Part shown: piece by piece, positions 1 through 12,800 of the stretch | Layout: every line of letters begins with the position of its first letter | Position numbering within the stretch: the first letter of the stretch is position 1 | Assembly (NCBI RefSeq): GCF_020080835.1 | Contig: NC_058161.1 | Coordinates: 9,737,297-9,801,296 of the forward strand | From: Cotesia glomerata | Lineage: Eukaryota > Arthropoda > Insecta > Hymenoptera > Braconidae | Direction of reading: 5' to 3' | Length of the DNA: 64,000 nucleotides | Notes under the pieces: generated by a model | Told to the model about the DNA's origin: nothing | What the model saw: only the letters and a program-made list of their open reading frames with translations | The model's database searches: none | Position numbers and translations under genes: made by a program

Positions 1-138
1 AGTGTAAATTTCGTAATAGACATCATAATAGAAACAGAATATCGTTAAGCTGATTAATACTATTGAAGGAATTAAATTATCTCTATTTTTTTTTTTGTTC
101 ACTTTATCAGTCCGACTCGTGGCGTACTGGCCCCTCAG

Positions 139-175
139 TATATAAATAAGTGGATCACGGGTATCGGTGCCAGTC
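139..175 (+). promoter_or_regulatory. TATA box and initiator of the glycine N-methyltransferase gene
   Basis: TATAAATA stands at 141-148. An insect-type initiator core, CAGT, lies at 171-174, about 31 bases downstream of the start of the TATA box, which is the canonical TATA-to-start distance. Transcription would begin near 172, giving a 5' untranslated leader of about 58 bases before the ATG at 230. The spacing and the immediate position upstream of a clear gene make this a credible core promoter. The start site itself is inferred. Confidence 0.7.
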
Positions 176-229
176 TTTTAGAATCTCACGACTAATCCTC
201 TAGTCATTTTAAAATTTATTTTAACAAAA

Positions 230-2503
230 ATGGATTTAGTGTTTCGTACCCGAACTCCTGGAGCCGCTGCCGAAGGTGTACGCGATCAGTATGCCGATGG
301 AAAAGCTGCAGAAGTATGGAAGACTTTGATCGGAGACAAAAAACAACGTACTCAGGTTTATAAAAACTTTTTAGTGGGTTTGTTACGTGAAAAGGGCTGC
401 AAAAGAATCCTTGATGTAGCCTGCGGTACTGGTATCGACTCAATAATGCTAATTGAAGAAGGTTTTGAAGTCGTTAGTGTCGACGCGTCCGACAAAATGC
501 TCAAGCATGCCCTCAAGGACCGATGGGACCGTAGGAAAGAACCTGGTTTCGATAATTGGAGTAATTATATTTTTTATTATTTATTATGTTATGTTAATAT
601 TCAATTAACTATGTTGTTCCTTTGAATTGATTTATACATTTCTGAGATAAAATTTCAAATTTAAATTGCGCTTATATAAACTGTGTGAACTTGAAAGTCA
701 AATTATTATGATTAAATTGATATTTATTAATTATTTTAGCTTATCTGGGCAGTAATTGACTAACATATTGAGTAAAATTTAATTTCATTTTGATCAAGTG
801 TAAAAAAAAATTCAGAAAATATGCACGTAAAAAATTTAATATATGCGTGTAGATTTTCAGTAAAATGAGACGATAAATTTATAACTTGTTTATAAAAATA
901 TTTATGAATAATTTTAAACTAAAAGTTTTTTCAACTCATTGTAATTTCAAGTCCATTTAATTAATGTAAGTCTCTTGTACGTTTATTCCTTTTAGTCATT
1001 ATATTAGCTGACATTGAATATTTATTTCAGGCTCATTACTGGCAATAAATAATAATCTTCTTGAAAATATAAATTTTTGTCCTAAAGCGACGTATAAATT
1101 ATTGAAATATTCAAAAGTCACAATTTACTATCTTCATTAAGGGTTTTATAGTTAAAATCTGTATTTATATTTTTGTTTATCTCAATCTATTGATACAGTT
1201 GTATATATTGATAATTTTTATGAATATTCAACCATCTCATATGTCGGAAGTATTGCAGCTGATAACAAAAATATATTGTAATTTATAATTATAAATTTTA
1301 ATTGAAGTTCAAATTATCAGTGGTAAACTTTATCATAACTGTTTAAAAAATGTTTAAATAATAAATAATACGATTAATGATTATCAGTATATTTACAGAC
1401 AGGGTCATATAATTTTTTGATTAAATGCAATAATTGACTGAAAGTATATTGTATGATAATATTTTATAATTATTGATAATTGTTCTGTTTTTTAACTTAT
1501 ATAAGTTGTTTTTAGATTATTAGAAAGGCAATGAACTCTGATAAAGTATCTAAGATACAAAAATTAATTTTTAATAACTTCAAATGCAATAAAGTTATTT
1601 GCTTCAAATAATTTTTCATTATAATTACAATTATAACAATAATAATTTTTATTGACTGTATTTTTTATTTTTTAGTTATCGAAGAAGCAAACTGGCTAAC
1701 TCTAACGAAAGACATCAAGCAGCTAATTGGCAGCGGTTTTGACGCTGTAATCTGCTTAGGAAACAGTTTCGCTCATATCCATGACGCTTACGGCGACCAG
1801 AGAGAACAGAAACAAATATTAAAAAACTTCGAGATGTGCTTAAAGCCAGGAGGCTTTCTTCTTATCGATCACAGGAATTATGATTATATTTTGGACGGCG
1901 GGGTCGCACCGGCGAGATGCATTTATTATAATGTAAGAACCAAATTTTATTATTTTTATTTATAGTCCTCAGGGTAACCAGAACCCACTTTAAAATTTTC
2001 CATTAAATTGAGTCGAGATTCAACTCAGCTCCGCTGATGGATGAAATAAAATAATAATAATTCATCCATAATCTTAGTATAATTTTCAAGGGTGGATATT
2101 TCTATCCGGGCTTAAGTTACCTTGATTAATAGAACCTGAAATTCAATAATATAAATAAGTAATAATATTGATATTAATTTAAATAAAACAAAAATAACCG
2201 ATGAATTTTCCTTACTTTTTCCAGAGTCCGCATACCAAAGATATAAGAACCTCCGTTTATTGGGTTTCTGGTGAGCCACAAATGGTCATCCTGGATTACT
2301 TCTTGTCCTTGGATGAAAATAACGATGATCCAGAGAATCGAAATGAATTTCGCTTATCTTACTATCCCCATCGGCTTAATGTCTTTCGGGACATGTTAAG
2401 AGAAATATTTTCCCAAAAGGACCATAAAATTTTTGGTGACTTCAAACCTCTTAATGAGGTCAAAGTACCAGCATTTTTTATTCATATCATTGAAAAAAAG
2501 TAA
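230..2503 (+). CDS. Gnmt: Glycine N-methyltransferase (three exons, complete)
   Basis: This cytosolic enzyme transfers a methyl group from S-adenosylmethionine to glycine to give sarcosine, buffering the SAM/SAH ratio. The exons are 230-560, 1676-1932 and 2225-2503. Every intron has GT/AG ends, the phases join correctly, and the product is 288 residues (vertebrate GNMT is about 295). The N-terminal stretch with RTRTPG and DQYADG matches the family. SAM motif I is LDVACGTGID at residues 61-70, followed by VVSVDASDKML. Exon 2 supplies IIEEANW, DAVICLGNSFAH and LLIDHRNYDYIL. Exon 3 supplies FRLSYYPH and the terminal FFIHIIEKK. The exon 1/exon 2 join rebuilds the W-(V/I)IEEANW segment of the family. 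No truncation or frameshift is visible. The ATG at 230 is chosen because it fits the family N-terminus and follows the leader from the predicted start site. Confidence 0.96.
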
Positions 2504-2546
2504 TCTTATTTCATGTTATAAGACTGGAATTTTTGTAAAGATCTTA

Positions 2547-2556
2547 AATAAATAAA
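2547..2556 (+). terminator. Polyadenylation signals after Gnmt
   Basis: Two overlapping AATAAA hexamers at 2547-2552 and 2551-2556 lie 44-53 bases after the stop codon. This is a normal distance for a short insect 3' UTR. The surrounding DNA is very AT-rich, so chance matches are common, but the placement is apt. Confidence 0.55.
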
Positions 2557-4365
2557 AATAATTATAATAATAAATGATACTTTTTAATTAATAAAATAAT
2601 TTGTTTATGAGATATGTACGATAAACGTACATAAACTTTATTTCAGATTATTTTGTATAAATAGTAAATATACACGTTGGAAAGCCAAGACTAGAAGGTA
2701 TCCCTTGATTTTATTAAAAATTAATACATTTCATTATTTTATTTATAATTTCTTAAAATAATACGTCGTAAAAATGAAATGCAAATGAGCTCCGATAATT
2801 GCACAGTTATTCACTTTATTTTTCATGTATTATATAATTGTTTTGTTTTATTCAGCGTGAAAAATAAAACTTCATCTTCAGTAAGAAGAGCAATTTACGT
2901 CAAGGGATTTTATTTATTTATTTATATTAATTATCATTTAAATGACGAGAATTTTTTCGCAACATCGCGCACAGCCCAAGTAAAAAGTTGGACGAACAGT
3001 TGTGATAGCAAAATTTTACACCCTTTCACGATTCTTATAACAATGTTTGTTCATTTATTATATATTTGTTCAATATATATTTATTTAATTCATTTTTATT
3101 TATATTTATGTTTATTTTTTATTAATCTTGTTCTTAATGTACTGTCGCTTCATTGTTTGTCATAATTAACTTCAATTAGACCCGTTTCATAGCTCTGTCT
3201 TTCAATATCATACACAATAACTAAATCCGTATATTTTCTTTTTTTCTTTCTTTAAATTAATTAATTCACTCATTAAATAATTGATTGATTGATTTATGAA
3301 ATTATTTATTAATTTTTTTTGTAACTTTGTCGTTTTGTTATTCTCATTAGCTGTTTTAAGCGATGCAAAAATAATATTATCCTAAAGTTTGCACATTGTT
3401 TTCGAAGCAATTTGAGTGAGAAGGAAGGCAGTTAAACGAGCTTGCACGAAGGGCGGTCTTATTTTTATTTTTTATTATTATTTATAGTAATCGTCGGTGT
3501 CTATAAAAAAATGTGTAGTATTTATAATTAAAATACACATATTTTTAATGTGACATTTTGTCAACGATACTGAAAACTCCAAAAAATTTATCAACATCTT
3601 TTAAACTTTCGTACATTTGTTAACTACTTATAGAGACCTGGACTCTATTTGTTTACGCTTCATTCGATAATTGTACTTATCAATATCTACTTTGCAATCA
3701 TTAATTACTCAGTTTCTTCTTGCTTTTTGATACTAAAAAGTTCCAAAATTTTAATAACAATAGCATATAAAGAAGAAAATTCACTGTACTTCATCAAAGT
3801 AACACTTCAGAAAAAATTTTTCGCTCTGCAAATAGAGTCCAGAGCTTTTTATTGAATTTTCATTCTTTTAACACCTAATTAACAATCTCCATATTTGTTC
3901 TTATGATAATTTCAATAACATCAAATAATTTATCTTTGTCTCTTATTCTCTCATTTACATCACTCTTTCATAGCCTAATATTTGGTATTTTTTAAATATA
4001 TATTGTCAATGTATACGTGTGTGTATGTATGTGTGCTGTTATGATAAAAATATTAAGAGAGTAATATTAAAGCAAACTATACATTTATTAAATATATACT
4101 ATACGTAAACTCTATGATTGAATTACGTAGGCATTTTTTCATTTTTAGATAATAATTTAATATGTTATATTCATTTATATATATTATGTATTTATTTTTA
4201 TTTTTATGAATATTGTTATTTGTTTTCTTCTCTTATTTTTCTTAGGCATTATAAAAAGACACACACGTATACACAACATATTACGCCAGTCAACTATTTC
4301 ATACTCTCTATACATATATATACAGTTTTAATTTTATTAGAGCTTGATTAAGATTTTGACAATAA
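2557..4365. other. Intergenic AT-rich DNA, no gene seen
   Basis: Very AT-rich sequence between Gnmt and a weak minus-strand exon candidate. The open frames here (for example 2779-3165 and 3649-3855) read as low-complexity F/I/Y/L-rich peptides without domain character and are best taken as chance. Two slightly GC-richer patches, near 2945-3005 and 3420-3460, have no recognisable coding content. Confidence 0.6.
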
Positions 4366-4378
4366 AAATGATGCTTAC

Positions 4379-4582
4379 ATTTTTCACTAAGTGGCGTTAA
4401 AATTATATTTATCGCTTTTTCTTTTCGCAAGTACTTGTAATCCACGTCATTTAATATTAATAGACGTTCCAAATATTTTTTATAAAACAGCGCTCTGAGT
4501 TTGAGGAAACTTATAGTCTCCTTTAGTTCTTCGCTCGTGGATCCTTCGGAACTCAAACGTCAGCTCTTAGGCATGGTGTGAT
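4379..4582 (-). pseudogene. Possible exon or gene relic with an in-frame TGA
   Basis: On the minus strand a good acceptor (pyrimidine tract ending CTGTAG) precedes 4582 and a GTAAGC donor follows 4379. Between them an ATG at 4574-4572 opens a frame that hits TGA at 4562-4560 after four codons (MPKS), then stays open for about 60 more. The downstream peptide (SEELKETISFLKL, then a Lys/Leu-rich stretch ending LTPLSEK) looks helical and has mixed codon use, unlike the low-complexity frames around it. I do not recognise the protein and found no partner exon downstream. It may be a decayed gene, a real exon with a sequencing error, a recoded stop, or chance. Confidence 0.3.
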
Positions 4583-4639
4583 CTACAGAATAAGAAACCC
4601 CCAGTTATTGCCGACTCAGAGAAGACTAGTATTTTTTTT

Positions 4640-5887
4640 AATTCCTCGGAGTAGGGTTTCCGGACACTGACTTCATTCTTTTTATGTACAAATGTTATCT
4701 TTTTTTACTTAAAATTTATTATTTTAATAATTACATTATGCATATTATATACATCTAATATAAATATTGCTGTTTGGCGTCGTTATTTATTCATCAATTC
4801 GCGTTGTTCAATTCTAATTACTTTCAAACATGATACTTTATTAAAAAATACGATTATTTATAATAACAATATTGAAGAACAAAAAATATTAAAGAAATGA
4901 TTTATTAACGGTTAAATAAACTTCTGTTAAACTTAAATTGAACGCAACGACGCGAAGTAATGCGACGATACAATTTTATATATATATAATTATATATATA
5001 TTGTATATATTATTATTTTTTTCATTGTCTCTCGTAATACAATTGACACTAATCATTGTCCTCTGTACAATTTAAGCAAAATCAGATAAAAAAAATCGAT
5101 CAATTGTAATTTTTTTTAAACATATTTTTGAAGGTATAAACTTTGAACTGAAAAAAAATATTTTTTTTTTCCATCACAACGGGTATCCCTCTGAACATCA
5201 CAGTAAGAATCAAGTTCTTTTATCAATCTCGTGGAAATACTTCGATTTTAAAATCATTAAAATTAATCTTATATTCACGGATATTTTTTAATATTTATAA
5301 TCATTCATAATCAATTATCACCAATACTATCTATTGCGCTTGTATTTTTTACTCTACTACGTGAACAATTTATTACTCAATTATTCCAGATCCATACTTA
5401 TCTTAAGTTCCTAAAAACAATCTTACGAATAAATACGACCTATGAATATAATTAATTACTATCATTATATTTTTAAATAACGATAATCCGAATAAATTAT
5501 ACGTGTAAATATCTTTTCACATTGTCGTTTTACTAAAAATATAATATCAGTAATTAGTAACTAAAAACTTATTAAATCTCCAATGAAAATCAATCGCAAC
5601 TACGCTCGCAGCAAGCAGTTTCCAGCGAAGGCATTAGCAGACGCATTTAATAGGTAAATGTCGTTGCTATTTTATTAAATACTTTTCTATTTTTTTTTTT
5701 ATAATTTAATTTAAAACCATATCAATAATAATAATAATTAATAATAAATATTTATTTGTTTAATAACAATCAGTCAAATCTCACGAATTTAAATCAATTC
5801 CGTACGACGTGAGCACCTTAAAAAAAATAATAATAATAATACTAAAATAAATTAATAAAAACACCAAGCTATAAGTTTAACAATTTT
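4640..5887. other. Eag 3' flank, no gene seen
   Basis: AT-rich DNA downstream (in minus-strand terms) of the Eag stop codon at 5890-5888. It probably holds the Eag 3' UTR. Several minus-strand AATAAA hexamers occur, for example around 5750 and 5670, but in such AT-rich DNA none can be singled out. A short TA-rich inverted stretch lies near 4978-5010. Confidence 0.5.
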
Positions 5888-6831
5888 TCACAAATATTCT
5901 CTAGGTCTTGGCGGTGGTCTTTTACGTTCACTTTTATCCGCACTTGCTGATTCACGCTCGTCGGCATCAAGCATCTGCGTTGTTTCCGACACATCGGTCG
6001 GGCTAATTGGTTGCGTAGCAAGTGGCGCAAGAGGAGCGACACCTTTATTGCGGGATTTACTACGCCGTTTACGGAGAATTAGTGGTCCAAGAGCTGAAGA
6101 ATCATCTCGTGACGTCGACGCCTGGGTGAGACGCTCCAATAATTCTTTGTTTACCTCTCTTGACGATAATTTGTAGTCAGCAGAACCCCCAGTCAGTCTT
6201 TCTGTGCACGAGTCCTTGGATCTACTGTCGGATGATTGCTGCTGCTGATGATGGTGATGATGGTGATGGTGATGATGGGTGGGTAGTTCTTTGACTTGAA
6301 GTCTTTCACCAAATTCACGAATAGGGTCCAAAGGTGGCAATGATTTATCTGGCAAAATAGAAGGTGTTTGCGTACCCGCGTCATTTCCACCTTGGGAACT
6401 ACCAGCAGCACTACTTTGAGAACTAGGAGGTGGGAGTCTACTCATTACAGTTTGTAACAAGTCTTCTAACTTGGCTAACCGTTGATTTACTCGCTGTACC
6501 TCAAGTTTAAGATCAACTTTAACTTCGAGTACCGCTGCCAGTATTTCTCGATCTTGCCCAGGTTGTGATGTTATAAGACCACCGTCGTAACTCTCAAGAC
6601 GTCGAAGTGACAATTGCTTTGATTCTACCGTCAATGTCGTTGTTTGCGGAGGGTCTTTTGTTGTCTCTGCGTCAGCAACTTCCTCAATCGTACCACTCAA
6701 TTTACCTAATTTTGGAAATACTTTATTTGTTCCAGCACTAGAACTTGGTCTTGAATCACGAGCACTTAATGTTCTTTTGAATGTGTCGGTACCGGTACCA
6801 CCTTCGCTTCCAGAATCCAAACTCGAACTTC
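5888..6831 (-). CDS. eag: eag terminal exon: assembly coiled coil and C-terminus
   Basis: Encodes SSSLDSGSEGG, a Ser/Thr-rich segment with NKVFPKLGKLSG, then the tetramerisation coiled coil (ILAAVLEVKVDLKLEVQRV, NQRLAKLEDLLQTVMSRL). Later come a run of ten histidines followed by glutamines (around 6237-6280), a basic RKRRSKSRNKG patch, and the end RPPPRPREYL with TGA at 5890-5888. The His/Gln run is encoded by near-perfect CAT/CAC and CAG triplets and is likely length-variable. Confidence 0.94.
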
Positions 6832-9800
6832 CTAATAATAAATTTAATAATTCAATCATTAATTATCCTGAGCATTTTTAAATCAAAAGCTGAGTTGCAA
6901 ATAATTAATTTTGATCTTAATTACAAAATATCATAGTCAATTAGTAATTTTAACTATCAACTGAAACATATTTCAATAATTCTGAAATTTTTTCTACACT
7001 TGGAAGACCGAAAAAAAAAAAAGGATTTTTCAATCATTTTTTTCTGAAAACCTTTCAATTGATTTATATAAAAATTTTTTTATTATAAAATATTATCTAG
7101 AGATTAATCGAAGGAATATTAAATATACTTATTTTCAACACAATGTCGGCTTATATAAATTCTGTTCGTATAAATTTAAAATTTTAAAAATTATACGAAG
7201 ATAATATCTTAAAAGTTTAATTTTCAACAAATAAACTGAAATTATAAGTGGTTAAAACCGGTACTTCTACCCTATAGAAGTTTTAATTTTATTTTATCGC
7301 CAGCGCACGTTGGAGATGTTTTGATGATATTCTTCAGCAAGGGAAAATCGTTGGTTTATTTTTTTCGTATAAAATAAAAAAAAAAATAGAAATAAAATTT
7401 GAAAATCATTCAATTTTTTTAGTTTTATGAAGTAAAGATTCAATAAATAATTAAAAATTATATTTCCGAAAAACAATCAAAACAACTAATTGAAACCTTT
7501 GTGTTGCTATGTAAATAAACTTCAGATTGATACATGAAAATATTAACCATTGACAATTCAAAATTGATTTATTAATTCCAATATTTTTAATTTAAAAATT
7601 TGCAACGTTGATTAAATATAAGAAGAAATATTACCGAGAAGACGACCCCATTTGCTCGCACGAGGACGCGGAGCTGAAGACTCTTCTCCGGAGGATGGTT
7701 TTTTGGTATGAGAACTCTCGGTGTCCTTGCTATCCTTGCTGTCGCCCTTCTCGATATCCGCCGCGTGTCGCTCTCTTCGGAATCTGTGTCGAGAAAATAA
7801 AAATAAAATAAAATAAATAAAAATTAAATTCACATGAACAATCGACTTAAATGAACGATATCGGGTTAGATATATAGTGGGGTATTAAAAAAAGGCCGGA
7901 TACTATACGCGGATTAGTCCAAAATTATTTGTTACTGTTATTGTTGTTACTGTTTTTGAAGTGGATACTACATTTTTCAGATTTATTTCTTCTTTAAAAT
8001 GTAGACTCCTCAAATATTTATCCATCCGACAGTTAATATTTTCATCCATAAGTTTTTATGATATAAAAAAATATTGTTAGTACGGATAGCAAATAAACAT
8101 TTTGTTTTAGTTAAAAATACTTTTCGGTGTTAATTAATTATACTTATTATTGCGTTCTTACATTAATTTATTACAAAATAGCTACAGAGGCTATAAAAGG
8201 GAACAGCTCCAGCGGTGTCACGAGCAACCTACTTTGGTGTGCCTACAGGAAAGTAAAAAGATATATTCGTGATAAAATGGCGATAAATGTCTAAAAAATT
8301 AATGATTAATGAACATTAATTATATTAAATAATTTATTTTTAACAGCTCGGGTAGTGAAAAAATTCTTTTAAACAACAAATTTTTAATTCAGACAGTTGC
8401 TAGCCACGTAACACTAACTTCGTACTTTTTTGGACTGTTCTGAAAAGGTAAAAGTGCATTTGTAAATTTTTGGGAAAACTATAGGATTTTTTATTGAATT
8501 GAAAAATTAGAATGTGAAATAATAAAAAATAATAAAAAAAATTTATTTTTAACTTTTTTTCTTTAAGAAAAATTTTACAATATTTATGAATGAGTGGTTT
8601 CAATGTTGACCCAAAAAATAATCAATACGTTTTCGAATTTCAAAATTAATTGTGGTTAATAAAAAAATGTCACTGTCCCAAAAATGTCCAAAATGTCAAA
8701 ATAATTATGAATATTTTTAATTCAATAAAAATCTCATATTTTTCCCCAAAAATTCAAAGAAATAATCTTATCTCATCAAAACGTTTCAAAAAAGTAATAA
8801 ATTGTTTCACATCTTGATATTTTTTTGTTGTAGACAAGTTCGGGACAAATTCATTTTATACATGAGAATAATAATAATAAATATGTATAAACAATGAAGT
8901 ATATTAATAAAATTATCAAATACTATAGTTCATTAAGCATTATTAAGTTGACGATATACAATTGTGAATAAATAAAAGCTATTCGAATAAAAATATCAAA
9001 AAAATAATTATTTAAAATTTATATTTTCAGTTTATACATATGTAAATATAAATAAATTTATTGTTATTCGAATAACTTAATAATATTATAATTTGTATAT
9101 AAAAAATTAAAGTACAGGTGACAGAGATATAATTGAATCCTAGAGTGTGTTTAATATCGCATGCACTTGGCATAATAAATAATATAATTCAAGTATAAGT
9201 AATATGTAATTTATCATTATATATAATACTGAGCTTTAGCGCACAAGGTTTACGATAAATAAATTAAATTTATAGGAAAGGATATGGGAGTTTTAAAAAG
9301 ATAAAAGAGATTACATAAAATAAATATAATAAAAAATAGTTACACTAAATTCTATCTTACTCTTGATTTTTTTATTTTTTGATTTTTAATAAGTTTTCTA
9401 AGAGCGTAGTTTTTTTAAATTAGTGAAAATATCGATCAATGAAAGAATAATTAAATTAATAGACGGAGATTAATTGAGCGAGAGAAAGTCAAAGAGAAAA
9501 TAATTGACGAAAAATACAGAAAAGAGAACGATTGTGATAGAATAGAATATATATTATAGACGGAACAAGTTATAAGTAAGTAAGAAGAGATACAGACTAG
9601 AAAGAGAATGTGACATGTGCCTCGAATAGAATTCGCTCGTACAACATAACAATTCGGTACTGGCTTAATGTACTCGTTCAGACGTTTAACTATATGTCAC
9701 GTAACAAGACTCGGCATCTATAAGCCTGCCGTACGTCAGTCGACTTTGCAAAAAGAAAAAAAAAGAAAAGGTTTTTTGGGGAATTATGAAGATTAAAAAT

Positions 9801-12800
9801 AGGGTACTTTTTAAGTTGTTTGATGTTAAGAGTAGTTAAAAGTGACATAGAAACGGAGGTATTAGTTACATACTTGCAGAGTTGGGCGCAATAAAAATTT
9901 TCCTGTACCAAGAAATATTTTACTTTTATAATAAATTTTAATAAATGAAATGGGCAAATTGATTAAAGAAATTAATTACATTAATAACTCTGATTTTCAA
10001 TCAAAAAATTTTTTTTTTAATTTTGATTAAATTCTACGAAGAATTTAAATAAATTAATTATGGATATCGGTTAATTAGAAATGAATGATTAATTAATTAA
10101 TTAAATAATTTATTTTAGTTTAATCAATTTTTTAAATTAATTTCTACCAATTACTAAAATACAGTAAAAAAACTTATATATAGTCATTAATCATCAATTA
10201 AATAATTACATAAACTTTTATAATTTGAATCGTTTAATGAAAGCAATTTATTTATTCAAAGAAAAAAAAAACTAATTATTTAATTAATTAACATATATTA
10301 AACATCAATTGTTTAATCTATACTAATATTATAAAAAGAGAAGATTTGATTGTTTGTTTGTTTGTTGTTTGTTGTTTGTTTGTTTGCATTGAATAGGCTC
10401 TAAAACTACTGAACCGATTTGAAAAATTCATTTACTGTTGGGAAGCTACACTATCCTCGGGTGACATAGGCTATATTATATTATAATTAATTTTGAAATT
10501 TTTGTTAAATACCCGTGCGAACCCGAAGCGGACTGTTAGTTACTAATAAACTGATTTAAAATTGATATATAAAAACTTGAATTTATTAACGCTCAAAACG
10601 GAATATTTGCCATGCTAAAGCTTTATGCTGCTCCAAAAACTGTATAAAATTTTACATTGTAATACTTGACTGTAATATTTACAAGTAAAGATGAAATGGT
10701 TTCATTAATAGAGCAAAGAGTATTTAGCGTAGTGGAAGAAAATAAGTAAAAAGTAAAGTAAAGTCGACTGGCGTATTGTTACCGCGACAAAGCCTTTTTG
10801 CGAATGATGCCGCGTCCGCTTGCGCCGTCATCGCGCCTCTATAAGTATAGAAGAAATATTAGATAGATATATGTATGTAATAATAGTAATAGTAATAATA
10901 CTAGTTAATAATTTGATATGAATATATAATATATAATAAAAAAAACATAAATGCGCATAACCCTCTAAAGGCGTATAATTTACAGCACTCTAGCATTCGT
11001 ATAAATATTTATATTGCCCTTGGACGCTTAAAACATTTCGGAGTGTTTATTATTTAATTTACTGATTTATTTATTTAATGATGTAAATTTATTAATTAAT
11101 CAATTAATGAATAGTTGTTTGATTAAATTTATCCAGTCCGAAATGTCTTGAGGGATGTAATTTAAATAAAAAGCGTCGCAGATATTGTAGATTTTTTTAG
11201 TAGTTTTTTAAATATACAAAAAAATTATGATAATAATAATAATAAATTACAATGAAAATGAGTACCAAAAGTTTGAACGAAAAATCTAGTGACAATGATA
11301 ATAATTTATCGTCGTATGTATCAAAAGTTTCTCTCGCCCGTATACATGAATAATTACGCAGTTTTACTAATATATGATGATGATGATGATGATGATAATA
11401 ATAATAATAATAATAATAATAATATTTTTAATAGAGATTTGGACTAAATAAGTGAATAATATTTATAATAATAATTATAATTTTTGTAATGAAAGATAAT
11501 ATATAACAATGAATATTATAAATAGAACAGAATTAATAAAAGTAAAAAATGATGTTGCTAATAACAATAAGAGTTTAATTTTTATTATAATAATAATAAT
11601 AATCAAAAAATAATAATAATAATTCAATAATAATAGTCATTAAAAATAAAACAAATATAAACAATAAAAAAATAATAGATATAGTTGACACAATAAAAGA
11701 TACGTTAAGCGATTAAAATAGAAAGAAAGATAATTTAATGTAATTTATTTAATTGGTACTCAAATACGAAACTCGAGTTATTATTTTTATTATCAAATAT
11801 GCATGACACACATTCACTGTTGTAATATTATTTCTAACGAAAATATATTTTTTTTGTCAACAAATCTTCATTCAGAAAGTTTTTTTTTTTGCAATTTAAT
11901 TAATTAACAGGTAAAACTATTGTCGTGATATTTGCTCGAGGAATATAAATATAGAATAAAATAATTTTGTAACTATTTCATACAAGTTACAATTTAAAAT
12001 TGTTTATTTGAATGGAAATATTGTACTGAATTTTTTGAAAATAAAAAGTATGTAATAAATTAAGATAATAATTGCTGTTTAATTGAATTAAATAATAAAT
12101 TTTATCTAAAAATATTTTTTCTACCATTTAAGAGTCTTGCAAGTTTAGCTTCTTATCATAACTCAAATTATTGAAACTACAAATAAATTTTTCGAGCTTA
12201 CATATTAGAGTACTAATTTTTTATAGTAATAATAATAATAATAGTAATAATAATAATAATAATGACAGTTAATATAGGAATAAATAATTTATACTCCAAT
12301 ATAATAATGATAATAATAATAATAATAATAAATACATAGCAAGAAAAAATGGCATAAAGAAAATGTAAATATTAAATAAATACGTAATAAATGAAATTGC
12401 CTAAAACTGGGCCACGGTGGCAGGACGTTGACTGTCAGCTCCTCGTCGGAGTCCTGAGGCTTACGAGCTGGTGTAGTTCTCGGTGTGCCATGATGAGATA
12501 CTTCATCGGGCTTGAACCTTTTTGGGCACAGTATTCAGCCACGAGATCAACACTTCGTGTTATCACCATTACATATTATTGTTATCCTCGTATATATTAT
12601 TATTTTATATAATTTAATAATATTTGCGCTATTATTTAGTCTTAATGAACATAGTTTATATGTACGAGTACTTATATTAATATTAATTTTAATTAATAAT
12701 TAAGGTACACTACGGATTAGCGAACGCTGTATTAATAAATAATTTCAATCACTTTCAAGTATTTCAACGACTGCATGTTTCATTTTTATATGTAAGTAAC

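Noticed and set aside
2779..4351. Several + strand open frames between Gnmt and eag
   Set aside because: Low-complexity F/I/Y/L peptides expected from AT-rich DNA, with no splice logic, domains or conservation signs.
12391..12703. Plus-strand open frames overlapping the eag intron island
   Set aside because: They are antisense to the better minus-strand frame and end in low-complexity sequence.
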